A stretch of 64,000 nt of DNA, from positions 5,549,501-5,613,500 of the forward strand of contig OX940870.1 in the NCBI GenBank assembly GCA_954871525.1, in the 5' to 3' direction. Positions 36,367 to 46,805 of this stretch are shown here, piece by piece. Below the pieces are notes generated by a model, which searched no databases, was not told where the DNA came from, and was given only the letters and a program-made list of their open reading frames with translations. This DNA comes from Parietaria judaica. Taxonomy: Eukaryota > Streptophyta > Magnoliopsida > Rosales > Urticaceae. A program made the position numbers and the translations under genes. The first letter of the stretch is position 1. Every line of letters begins with the position of its first letter.

Positions 36367-38614
36367 ATGGAGGAAAGTTCAACATCTTTTTCCTCAAAAC
36401 CTCGTGTAATTCTCCTCTCTCTGTACATCATCACATTGACCTCTTTAGCTCCTTGCGGTGCGCAAATGTCTTTCGGGTTTTACGCGGGTTCGTGCCCGAC
36501 GGCGGAGTTCATGGTGAGGAACACGGTGAGATCAGCTTCTTCCAGAGACCCAACGGTCCCTGGGAAGCTTCTTCGCTTGATCTTCCATGACTGCTTTGTA
36601 GAGGTAATACTTACTAATACAGACACTCATGCTTTATATAGTTTCCTTTAATTAGTAGTATTAAGAAATTTTGCTTTTGTATCCTATTTTGGCTAAAATA
36701 ACCCTTTATTTTTTAAAATGGTCAAAAAAATAAAAATAAATTATGGAGGTATATTTTGGTCGTTTTGCATAGTAGAGGAGGGTATATTTATGCTATAGTT
36801 GAATCTAAAGGGTATAGAAATTACAAATTTTCAAACTATAAAAATAAAGGAAATTTTGGAAACATTGGGCTATTTATATTTTGATTGTTTCAGAATTAGG
36901 ATAAATTTGAATATTTTCCAAAAGTTTGGGGTATTTTTTGTAACAAAACAAAACTAAAGTTAAAGGTATATTGAAAAAAAAAAACTCCTTAAATTAATAC
37001 GATTATTATTATAATTTATTTTATTACAGGGTTGTGATGGTTCAGTGCTGCTACAAGGAAACGGGACAGAGAGAAGTGACCCTGCAAACGCTTCACTCGA
37101 CGGCTTTGAGGTCATCGACTCCGCCAAGCGACTCATCGAGTTCTTCTGTCCCCGCACTGTCTCTTGCGCCGACATTCTCGCCTTGGCTGCTCGAGACTCC
37201 GTCGAATTCGTAAGACTTCTCTTCTTTATTAATGTTTGGTTCTCGGGAAAATCATTGTGACTGCTGCGTTCTCTTGCAGGCTGGCGGGCCGGTGGTCGAG
37301 ATTCCGACCGGTCGGAGAGACGGGACGGTTTCTTGGGCGAGAAACGTGAGGCCGAACATCATTGACACGAGCTTCACGATGAATGAGATGAGCAAGCTTT
37401 TCGTGTCCAAAGGCCTGTCTTTGGACGACCTGGTAGTCTTGTCAGGTTGGTGATCAAGTACTTTAATTCATCGCTATATATATTTGGAGATCAATGTTTC
37501 TCAATTACAAGTAACAAAAATTATATCTCCTTATTAATGATGAACATTATTAATATATGTTTCATACATTGAATTGAATGTCTATAGCTGTGAGATAACT
37601 TGCAGTGTACTTAACAGACCTTAACCAAAAAATAAGAAAAAACATGAGTCTTAAAATTAAAAATTTTATCATCATATATTAATATAATCAATATATTCAG
37701 GGTCGTGTCTGGAGATTTTTTGGGCCCGGGTTAAGAAGTAATTCTAGGGCCCCGACCAAAATTGTAAAATTAATTTTTTATGAGAAACTGTATAAGATAT
37801 TTGTATAATAATAATTACTCATCAAATATAACGCATTTAATATTTTTAGACGCAAAATTACCCAAATATAATTTAAGGTCATTTCGGAGCCCTTAAATTG
37901 AGTTTTGGGGACCTCTAGTACAACATTTAATCATAATGATTTCTAACAATTATATAAAATAATATAATCATAAAGTTAGTAAATTAATAAAGTTTAAAAT
38001 GGCACAAGCAAATAATAAAAGAAACCTACAAATTATAGAAAACTAACCAAATATCATATTTTAATTAAAAAAGCAGTTGTCTATTTATGCAAGAAGAGAT
38101 AACATTGATATTATATTACCTTGACTTTGTACTTTAAGAACACAAATTCAAATGTGAATAGCTTAATTGTAAGCTCTCAACGTCCTTGGTCTTTGCAGGC
38201 GCCCACACAATAGGAAAAGCGCATTGCAACGCGTTCAGCGACCGGTTCGAGGAAGACTCGAAAGGCAAGCTGACCCTCATCGACGCCTCCCTCGACAGCG
38301 CCTACGCCGACGAGCTCACCAAACACTGCCCCGCAGACGCCAACCCCGCCACCAAGGTCGACAACGACCCCGCAACGTCCAATCTCTTCGACAACCAGTA
38401 CTACAGCAATCTCATCTCCCGGAGAGGCCTTTTCCAGTCAGACTCGGTGCTATTTGACGACACCCGAACCAAGAAGCGAGTGCAGGATCTCGCCCGTGAC
38501 CAGGCGAGCTTCTTCGAGAGCTGGGCTCAGTCCTTCTTGAAGCTCACCAGTGTCGGCGTCAAGACCGGCGATCAGGGCGAGATTAGAGTGTCGTGTTCTT
38601 CGCCAAACGTTTAA
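36367..38614 (+). CDS. class III secretory peroxidase (PER46/PER18-like)
   Basis: Four exons (36367-36603, 37030-37209, 37280-37445, 38199-38614) sum to 999 nt, giving 332 residues, with intron positions of the classic class III family. A signal peptide of about 32 residues ([18 protein letters not shown]) precedes the mature [12 protein letters not shown]. The distal box is [20 protein letters not shown] (Arg and His for peroxide cleavage) and the proximal haem-ligand box is [11 protein letters not shown]. Eight Cys for the four conserved disulfides are present. The enzyme is expected in the cell wall or apoplast, oxidising phenolics with H2O2. [14 protein letters not shown] suggests the PER18/PER46 group; that subgrouping is from memory. 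Intron 3 (37446-38198) is long and AT-rich, with a stretch of repeat-like 'GGGCCC' phrases near 37725-37760. Confidence 0.95.
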
Positions 38615-39226
38615 GATGTATACAAAATGTACAATATTCTTTTTATGCCTTTGAGAAGTCTCAAATGGCGTATTGATCAGCTTTGAAAGAAGTTAAATAA
38701 TCAACAGTTTGACATGAGACCTAAGTTTAAACGACCGATAAACGATTTGTCTCGTGACATGAAAAAAAATCAACATTATTAGAGGGACTAATTTAGTCCA
38801 ATGTTATTATTTAAGAGGTTAATCGTTAACATTGTATGAAGGGTTAAAAATGACATATATTTTCGTTAATTGGGGCGGCATAGAATTTTCGTTTCTATTT
38901 TCGGTAGCATTTACAAAAAAAACTTTAATTTTATTGTGACTTTCATGTATTCAAATTCAATTTGGTTTCATCATACTCTAGTTCAAATTTATTATAGTAT
39001 CTCAATTCATACTATAGTGTCATAAAACTTAAGTACTTCTGTCACTCAATTTTTTTTTTTATATATTTTTTTATCCTAATCATTTTCTCTCTTTTCAAAT
39101 TTCAAAAACCCTAAAAATACTCAACCTCGTCCTCCGATCCATCCACGACGAACGGGCTATCACCGGCGGCAGCGACGCTAATGAAAAGTGGATGGAATGA
39201 AGTGCCGAGGTCATGGTTGATCGTTT
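38615..39226. other. intergenic
   Basis: Peroxidase 3' flank followed by AT-rich DNA leading into the eIF3B promoter. No gene seen. Confidence 0.45.
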
Positions 39227-39343
39227 AGGCCCATTGTTCATGAACCTACAGGCCCATATTGATATTTTGGGCTCAAATTTGATGAAACACCGAAACCCAA
39301 ATCCGAGATAGTATTATTCTCTCTCTCCTAACAGAAACCCTAG
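39227..39343 (+). promoter_or_regulatory. site II elements and telo-box of the eIF3B promoter
   Basis: GGCCCA occurs at about 39228 and 39251, TGGGCT at about 39268, and AAACCCTA (telo-box) at 39335-39342, with the start codon at 39507. Site II (TGGGCY) motifs, bound by TCP factors, paired with a telo-box are a known signature of plant genes for ribosomal proteins and translation factors, fitting the gene downstream. Confidence 0.65.
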
Positions 39344-39506
39344 AATCCCCTGAATCATCTTCTTCGCAGAGCATCGCACCATCTCACTCACTCCTTGTCA
39401 CTCGTCACTCGCAGAAGTCGACCTGGCCTTCCCGGTTGCGAATCGCCCTGAGATTTTTGAAAGTGAAAGCATAGCCCAAGCCGGAGCTTCGAAGCGAGGC
39501 GCAATC

Positions 39507-42500
39507 ATGGCGAACGAGAAGCTGTTGAACGAGATAGAAGCCAGGGCGGCTCGGCTGGGTATCGATTTTTCGGAGATCGATCTTGACCAAATCCAACTCC
39601 CTCCCGGCGAAGATTTTGGCGTTAAAAGGCATGTCTTTGCTTGGCTGAATTCAACATTTTTCGTGAATTTTGAAGCTTTGGGCTTTGTTTAGTAATTTAG
39701 AACTTCGCTTCTTTCAGTGACGACGAGGATTTGTTCGAAGACGATAACAATGAGTTCGAATCGGGGTTCGGGAACATAATCGTTGTGGATAACCTGCCGG
39801 TGGTTCCTCGGGAGAAGCTCGAGAAGCTCGAGGGTGTGATTAAGAAGATTTATAGCCAAGTCGGCGTCATTAAGGAGGAAGGATTTTGGATGCCGTTCAA
39901 TTCCGAGACTCAGAAATCCGAAGGGTATTGCGTGATCGAGTACAATACTCCTCAGGTGAACTCTCTCGTCCTCTTGAAATTGAATCACTGGAGTTGTTTT
40001 GAAGTAGCAGAAATGGAAATGATTGAATTCCATGATAACAAATGACCCACATTGCGGGCGCAACGAACTTGACATCGTTTGTAATTTCTTTCGGGTTCAT
40101 AATTGTAGGAAGCCGAGTTCGCTAAGGACAAGACTCAGGCTTACAAATTGGACAGAGCACACATTTTTGCTGTCAATAAGTTTGACGATTTTGAAAGATT
40201 CCGGAAAGTTCCCGAGCAGTGGGTTCCTCCCGAACCTGTTCCATATACTCCTGGGGTAATCCTTAGTTTTGTTCTATTGTAATTTGATTAATTGGCGGCT
40301 GCTCGAGTATTCTTTGTGGTATTAATTGGAGTTTAAACTGTAGGAAAATCTTCAAAAATGGCTTACTGATGAGAAGGCCAGGGATCAGTTTGTCATCCGT
40401 GCCGGTTCAGATACTGAAGTATTGTGGAATGATACAAGGCAGTTGAAACCTGATCTTGTCTACAAGCGAGCTGTGAGTCAATCATAATTGGTTCTATACT
40501 TCTATACGCATGATTACGAACATGAGTGTATGGTTTGGTTGGTTAGAAGAATGAAATATTGTTTTACTATTATGAAACTGAAAACATCATAGTTAAATAA
40601 AGCGCGGTGTTACAAATTCTCTTGAACAATACATTTGTTGTTTGATTGTTTTGGGACAAATTTATCATATTATCCCTTGTTACAGTACTGGACAGAGAGC
40701 TTTGTACAGTGGTCTCCGCTGGGGACTTATTTGGCAACGATTCACAGACAGGGAGCTGCAGTTTGGGGTGGTGCCTCTGCTTTTGAGCGGCTAATGCGTT
40801 ATGCTCACCCACAGGTTGGTTTGTTACAGTTACTCATTATCTCAGTCTTTTTTGTTTGCGATCCAGAGATTTATGAGTTTAATATGTTGCAGGTTAGACT
40901 GATTGATTTTTCTCCGGGTGAAAAATATTTGGTGACCTATAGCAGCCATGAACCGAGCAATCCTCGTGATGTCAATGTGAGTTTATTTTAAATATTGACA
41001 GCCATTAAATTTTTGTTAGAGGACAATTTTAACGTGATTTTTTTTTTTTTGCTTTTATGCAGAGGGTTGTGATCAACATCTTTGATGTGAGAACTGGAAA
41101 ACTGATGAGAGATTTCACGGGAACTCCAGATGATTTCGCCATTGGAGGAACCGGAGGCGTTTCCGGGGTATCTTGGCCTGTATTCAGGTAAAATGTATCT
41201 ACCCTTCAGGCATCGTCTTTCAAATGTTGAAATCGATGCTCCTAGTAATTCTGATATGAACACATTCAATGCATTACGCTGATAAATTGCATACCTTTAA
41301 AGATGGTGCGGTGGAAAAGAAGACAAGTATTTTGCCAGGATAGGGAAGAACTTGGTGTCTGTATACGAAACGGATACATTTTCTCTCATTGACAAGAAAT
41401 CCATAAAGGCTGAAAATGTCATGGACTTCTGCTGGTCGCCAACCGATCCAATTCTTGCAATTTATGTCCCTGAATTGGGTGGTGGAAATCAGCCTGCGAG
41501 GGTAAGTGTTGATGTTCAAGTATTTTTGCAAATCCTTGTTTTATTTTTGTCTTGATTCTAGTAGCCATTGATCCGTTTCCAAAATGACTCACAGGTAAGC
41601 CTCATACAAATCCCTAGTAAAGTAGAGCTTCGTCAGAAGAATTTATTCAGTGTCAGCGACTGCAAAATGTATTGGCACTCCAACGGGGATTACCTCGCCG
41701 TCAAGGTTGACCGCTATACAAAGACCAAAAAGAGCACTTACACTGGGTTTGAGCTTTTCCGTATAAAAGAACGTGATATTCCGATCGAGGTGTTGGAGCT
41801 TGAGAACAAAAACGACAAGATTATTGCCTTTGCTTGGGAGCCAAAGGGTCACAGGTTTGCTGTTATTCACGGCGATAACCCCAAGCCCGACATCAGCTTT
41901 TACTCAATGCGGAGTGCTACCAATACAGGCCGTGTTTCTAAACTCACCACTCTGAAGGGGAAGCAAGCGAATGCTCTTTTCTGGTCTCCCACAGGTCGAT
42001 TCATCATACTTGCAGGATTGAAAGGCCTCAATGGACAGTTGGAGTTTTACAATGTCGATGAGCTTGAAACCATGGCAGTAACCGAACATTTTATGGCCAC
42101 AGATATTGAATGGGATCCCACAGGAAGGTAATCTCAAGCGTAGAAATAGCATTGATAGTATCTGCATATTAGTATAAATGTAATAATTTCCAAGTCTTAT
42201 GATTTGCTTATCTTCTTGCACTTAGATATGTCGCAACTGCGGTGACCTCAGTACATGAGATGGAGAACGGCTTCAACATCTGGTCTTTCCACGGAAAGCT
42301 CCTTTACCGGACATTGAGGGATCACTTCTTTCAGGTATTTTTATTTTTCTTTTCACTAGTATACATATAAAGCTCGGTGCACTAACTAGTGTTTAGGGAC
42401 AGTTGCACGTGGCTTAAAAAATGTTTCGAAGTTTGTAAAAACTTAAAAAAAAAAGTTAAGCTAGGAAACACCATGTCTGATTATTATTAGTTTGGATACT

Positions 42501-42924
42501 AGTCAAAAGGAATAAAGGATATGATATTATAAACCCGGACTACTATTTGGGCGCTGACTTATGGTACAATCGTATGTTGCAGTTCTTGTGGCGCCCGAGG
42601 CCGCCATCTCTCTTGAGCCCTGAGAAGGAAGAAGAGATCGCGAAGAACCTGAAGAAGTACAGCAAGAAGTACGAGGCGGAGGATCAGGACGTGTCTCTGC
42701 TGCTGAGCGAGCAAGAGCGCGAGAAGAGGAGGGCTCTCAAGGAAGAGTGGGAGAAGCTCGTGGCCGAGTGGCAGCGCTTGCATGAAGAAGAGAAGCCGAT
42801 CAGGGAGCAGCTAAGGAATGGAGAGGCGAGCGACGATGAAGAAGAGTACGAGGCCAAGGAGGTCGAGATCGAGGAGGTCGTCACTACAACAGAAGAAGTT
42901 ATTTTTGAGTACGGCCAGGACTAG
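39507..42924 (+). CDS. TIF3B1: eukaryotic translation initiation factor 3 subunit B
   Basis: Eleven exons (39507-39628, 39718-39955, 40109-40255, 40344-40472, 40686-40814, 40893-40976, 41063-41187, 41303-41501, 41595-42127, 42226-42334, 42583-42924) sum to 2157 nt, giving 718 residues, close to Arabidopsis eIF3b. eIF3B is a core scaffold of eIF3 on the 40S subunit. The acidic N terminus leads to an RRM ([31 protein letters not shown]), then a WD40-type beta-propeller ([31 protein letters not shown] repeats, [14 protein letters not shown]), and ends with a charged helix ([20 protein letters not shown]) and acidic tail. The first intron uses a GC donor (AAAAG then GCATGT), the only choice keeping the conserved K-S-D-D-E-D junction. 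Confidence 0.97.
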
Positions 42925-43991
42925 AATAATACCCGTTTTCATCTACTGGGCTTCGGATAAAGGCTTCATCGGTTATGATTAGGAATTTTTGGAGGAGCAT
43001 GTTTTGATTTTCCCCTTTTACTGTTCTTGTAAGGAGTTGATGTGCCTCTTGATTTTTATTTATTTAATGTTATTCAAATTGTATTTCCAATATTTGCTAG
43101 AGCGGCTCAATTAAATTAAAATCAACTGATTTTTGTTGCATTTTTTATAAATATATACCGCGATTAAAAAATGTTACTTTCATGTTTCTTCTTTTGTTTT
43201 TTTTGGTATTTTTCTAGTACTTTTTTTTTTACTTTCAAATTTTGTGAAGGGGATTAAGTAACTTGAACCTGAGTTGATTGTCTTTTTTTTAGTGTAAAAA
43301 AATATAGTTCTGTTTTAGTAAAGACTGTGATCGTTAAACTATGACATCCAAGATTTGACTTTATTTAAAATTCAAGGAAGAATTCAAAATCAAAATTGAA
43401 AACTAAGCATAGACTAGCATTTTGTGGTTGAAGTTTCGGCTCCTTTGTCTCGGTTCTGGTTTTGCTTTGAAAATCAATTTTTTGTCGAAATGATATATGC
43501 CACACAAAAAAGGTCACTGTAACGACCAACGTTTTAAATGCCGATGGTGATGTCGTTTCGCTCCCTCTATTTTACGGGCATATTGACAAAAATATCGATA
43601 GGAACATAAAAAAAGGGCATACCGCAAATGCCGTATAAATTTCACGGGCATGCCGCAAGCCGACGTAAATGTCAAAAAATAATTTTGAGTATTTTGACAA
43701 TTTCTTTTATACAAGTCTAATATTACTTATTTATCACTATAAAACATAAATAACTAAAAAAACACACTAATAAAGACATATATTAATTAATTATAATTGT
43801 ATTTATATAAAAATAAAAATTATACTTGTAATTATAAAAAAATATAACTATAAATAAATATTAAAACATACCAAAATTCTTAAGAAAATAATATAGTAAA
43901 AAGAATCGAATTATTTTAGTAAGAAAATTCACACTTAAAAAAGTTAGGAGAAAGCTAATAAACTGAGTTATAATTTTCTTATTCTTGATGA
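42925..43991. other. eIF3B 3' flank and PPR upstream region
   Basis: AT-rich DNA. The stretch 43530-43680 (phrases GTTTTAAATGCCGATGG, GATGTCGTTTCGC, GGGCATGCCG) is a diverged third relative of the 183-bp MITE at 17839 and 54238, without clear ends. No gene. Confidence 0.5.
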
Positions 43992-46106
43992 ATGAGTTCA
44001 TTTCATTCCTTGATTGGGACTTCGCTGAATTCCTTGTCCAAGATTGTGATAACCCATTCTCGTGCAATCAAATCAGGCTTCATAAACGACATCTTCATCG
44101 CCAACAACATCCTTAACGGTTACTCGCGATGCAATCAGCTTCATCTTGCTCGCAACCTGTTCGACGCAATGCCTCACAGAGACGCCGTCTCTTGGAACAC
44201 CATCATCGCCGGCAACGTCAACTCCGGCAACTTCGACATCGCGTGGGACATTCTCAGGTCCATGAAAAGGTCCGAGTTTGAGCTCGACGGGCACACTTAT
44301 GGAAGCATGCTCAAAGGCGTCGCCCTCTCTCAACAATGCGAGATCGGGCAACAACTGCATTCCGCGATTATCAAGACGGGCTTCGCGGGGAATGTATACT
44401 GCGGAAGTTCGCTTTTGGACATGTACGCGAAGAGTGGCAGAGCCGAGGATGCGTTCGCGGTGTTCGAAGAAATGCTGGATCGTAACGCTGTTTCGTGGAA
44501 TGCGCTTATCTCTTGCTGTGTGCAAGCGTGCGATCGTGCGACCGCGGTTTCGTTGCTGTCTTGTATGGAGAACGAGGGTGTGAAAATCGATGACGGCTCG
44601 GTTGCTCCTCTTTTGACTCTGTTCGACGAGTCTGAGTTTTACAAGCCCGCAATGCAAGTTCATGGAAAAGTCGTGAAACACGGACTGGAATTCGAGAACA
44701 AAGTGTGCAATGCGATAATCACTTCGTACTCGGAATGCGGTTCTATAAACGATGCTGAGAGAGTGTTCAATCATTCTACAGGCACCAGAGATTTGGTGAC
44801 GTGGAACTCTATGATAGGGGCGTTTTTGGTACACGAAATGGAGGATCGTGCATTCGGACTCTTCGTGGACATGCAGTGGTTCGGATTTGAACCGGACATA
44901 TATAGTTATACAAGCATCATCAGCGCCTGCTCTGATCAAGTACATAAAAACCATGGAAAATCTCTTCATGGTTTGGTGATAAAGAAAGGATTAGGACAAT
45001 CTTGTCCCGTCTCTAATGCTCTGATGGGTATGTATATCAGGTCCGATGGCGGGTCTATGATCGAAGCCCTAGATGTATTCGGAACCTTACAGCTCAAAGA
45101 CCGTGTTTCGTGGAACTCGATTCTAACGGGATTGTCACAAACCGGGGCAAGCGAAGATGCCGTGAAATTCTTTATGCGTATGAGGTATGAAGCCCTCGAC
45201 TTTGACGACTACACTTTTTCAGCTGCTCTTAGATCTTGCTCGGATTTAGCAACCCTCCGACTAGGCCAACTAATTCACGTCTTGGTGCTTAAATCGGGGT
45301 TCGGATCGAATGAATTCGTGATCAGCTCTTTGATCTTCATGTACGCTAAGTGCGGGATTATTAAAGACGCGAGATATTGTTTCGAAGAGAATCCCAAACA
45401 TGGCTCAGTCACTTGGAATGCGATCATTTTTGCATATGCTCAACATGGGAAAGGCGACGTTGCATTGGACCTCTTCTCTCAGATGAAGAAGAATCGAGTA
45501 AAGCTCGATCACATAACTTTCGTCGCTGTTTTGACCGCTTGTAGTCATATCGGTTTGGTCGGCGAAGGCCAAAAAATATTTAACTCTATGGAAAAAGAGC
45601 ATGGGGTAACCACGAAAATGGAGCATTATGCTTGTCTGGTAGATCTATATGGCCGAGCCGGGAAATTGGAAAAGGCAAAAACTTTGATTGAATCTATGCC
45701 TTTCGGACCTGATTCGATGGTGTTGAAGACGTTCTTAGGCGCGTGTAGAGCTTGTGGTAACATTGAATTGGCTTGCCAGGTAGCGGGCCATCTTTTGGAT
45801 GTGGAGCCCGAAGATCACTGTACTTATATTCTCCTCTCAGATCTTTACGGGCATCTCGGGCTCTGGAATGAACGAGCTGATGTGAAGATGCTCATGAGGC
45901 AAAGGGGTGTGAAGAAAGTTCCCGGTTGGAGCTGGATCGAAAGTAAGAACGAGGTTCACGCGTTCAAAGCAGAAGACCGTGTTCATCATAAAAGCGACGA
46001 GATTTATTATATGCTGCAAGTTATAACCGATGATCTCAGAAGACTGGATCACGATAATGATGATGACAATGATGATGAGGGGTTACAAGCTATGTCGTAT
46101 GGCTAA
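43992..46106 (+). CDS. pentatricopeptide repeat protein, PLS class with E/E+ domains (At3g25970-like)
   Basis: A single 704-residue exon, as usual for plant PPR genes. It holds a long array of P, L and S repeats, seen as recurring boxes such as AVSWNTIIAG, NVYCGSSLLDMYAKSGR, LVTWNSMIGAFL, RVSWNSILTGLSQTG, FGSNEFVISSLIFMYAKCG and VTWNAIIFAYAQHGKG. The C terminus has the E domain (MEHYACLVDLYGRAGKLEKA) and E+ (KKVPGWSWIESKNEVHAF) but no DYW deaminase domain, ending in an acidic tail (DHDNDDDNDDEG). Proteins of this class bind organelle RNA and direct C-to-U editing, recruiting a DYW partner in trans. The order of repeats resembles Arabidopsis At3g25970 as I recall it. A targeting peptide is not obvious in the short N terminus, so the organelle is not predicted. 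Confidence 0.94.
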   Translation: MSSFHSLIGTSLNSLSKIVITHSRAIKSGFINDIFIANNILNGYSRCNQLHLARNLFDAMPHRDAVSWNTIIAGNVNSGNFDIAWDILRSMKRSEFELDGHTYGSMLKGVALSQQCEIGQQLHSAIIKTGFAGNVYCGSSLLDMYAKSGRAEDAFAVFEEMLDRNAVSWNALISCCVQACDRATAVSLLSCMENEGVKIDDGSVAPLLTLFDESEFYKPAMQVHGKVVKHGLEFENKVCNAIITSYSECGSINDAERVFNHSTGTRDLVTWNSMIGAFLVHEMEDRAFGLFVDMQWFGFEPDIYSYTSIISACSDQVHKNHGKSLHGLVIKKGLGQSCPVSNALMGMYIRSDGGSMIEALDVFGTLQLKDRVSWNSILTGLSQTGASEDAVKFFMRMRYEALDFDDYTFSAALRSCSDLATLRLGQLIHVLVLKSGFGSNEFVISSLIFMYAKCGIIKDARYCFEENPKHGSVTWNAIIFAYAQHGKGDVALDLFSQMKKNRVKLDHITFVAVLTACSHIGLVGEGQKIFNSMEKEHGVTTKMEHYACLVDLYGRAGKLEKAKTLIESMPFGPDSMVLKTFLGACRACGNIELACQVAGHLLDVEPEDHCTYILLSDLYGHLGLWNERADVKMLMRQRGVKKVPGWSWIESKNEVHAFKAEDRVHHKSDEIYYMLQVITDDLRRLDHDNDDDNDDEGLQAMSYG

Positions 46107-46746
46107 TATGAAGAGGAAGTGGATTATTTAATCATGTCTTATTGGGTTTTATCACGTGTTCGTGTCATGTTCACCTATTATTTTATCGTGTTAGGAAGAC
46201 TCGGATCCATTTAAAGTCGATCCAATCTCATATTCGATCAGACAATGGAAGCTCTAAACCTCTAGGTGAGTTGATTCAAGTTTATGATTTGCTCAAGTTG
46301 CTTGCTCCTTCCATTTTCTCATTTGAACTTGTGGTGCAGTGTGTTCTGTTCAACACTCTTCATGGATAACTCGAGATGTTAAAAGGGTATCATGGTCTTT
46401 TCAGGTGAAAGTTGAAACAATTAAGTCCTAATCAAATAAAAAAATATATATCTTTGGTTATTACTGATAACACTAAGCATGTGAAACAAATTACACTACT
46501 AATGTTCTTCCACTATGGAGAAATGTTACACGTTATACCATTTTCTTCCACTAATGCGGTTGACTTGGAAAACAAGTCAAGTCATTGTTTAACTGCGCTT
46601 ATTTAAATATTATTATCGTCTTCTTATCAATGGCACCAAATTCTAGTGCTCAACGTGGAAATTTCAGCTTGGAAATTCTTCATAGTGGCTTTCATGAACC
46701 TCGTTGATGGTTGTGATTGTGATCGTAGTGTAGTGTGTGAATCGAC
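46107..46746. other. intergenic between PPR and first protease
   Basis: The first part (about 46130-46215: TTTATCACGTGTTCGTGTCATG, ACTCGGATCC) resembles fragments of the hAT-like family at 11449 and 52240. The rest is non-coding. Confidence 0.4.
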
Positions 46747-46754
46747 TATAAAAG
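46747..46754 (+). promoter_or_regulatory. TATA box of the first aspartic protease
   Basis: TATAAAAG lies 52-59 bases before the chosen start codon at 46806, a plausible core promoter spacing with a short leader. Confidence 0.5.
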
Positions 46755-46805
46755 CGATTTCAAGTGTTGAAGCTAAACACACTCAACACAAGAAGCTTGG
46801 AATCA

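Noticed and set aside
37720..37920. hAT-like MITE in peroxidase intron 3 (CAGGGTCGTGTCTGG, GGGCCC phrases)
   Set aside because: The left end looks plausible but no matching right end or 8-bp duplication was found.
44073..44969. 298-residue open frame on the minus strand opposite the PPR gene
   Set aside because: It is a mirror of the strongly coding PPR frame; its translation has no domain and is Arg/His-rich as shadows usually are.
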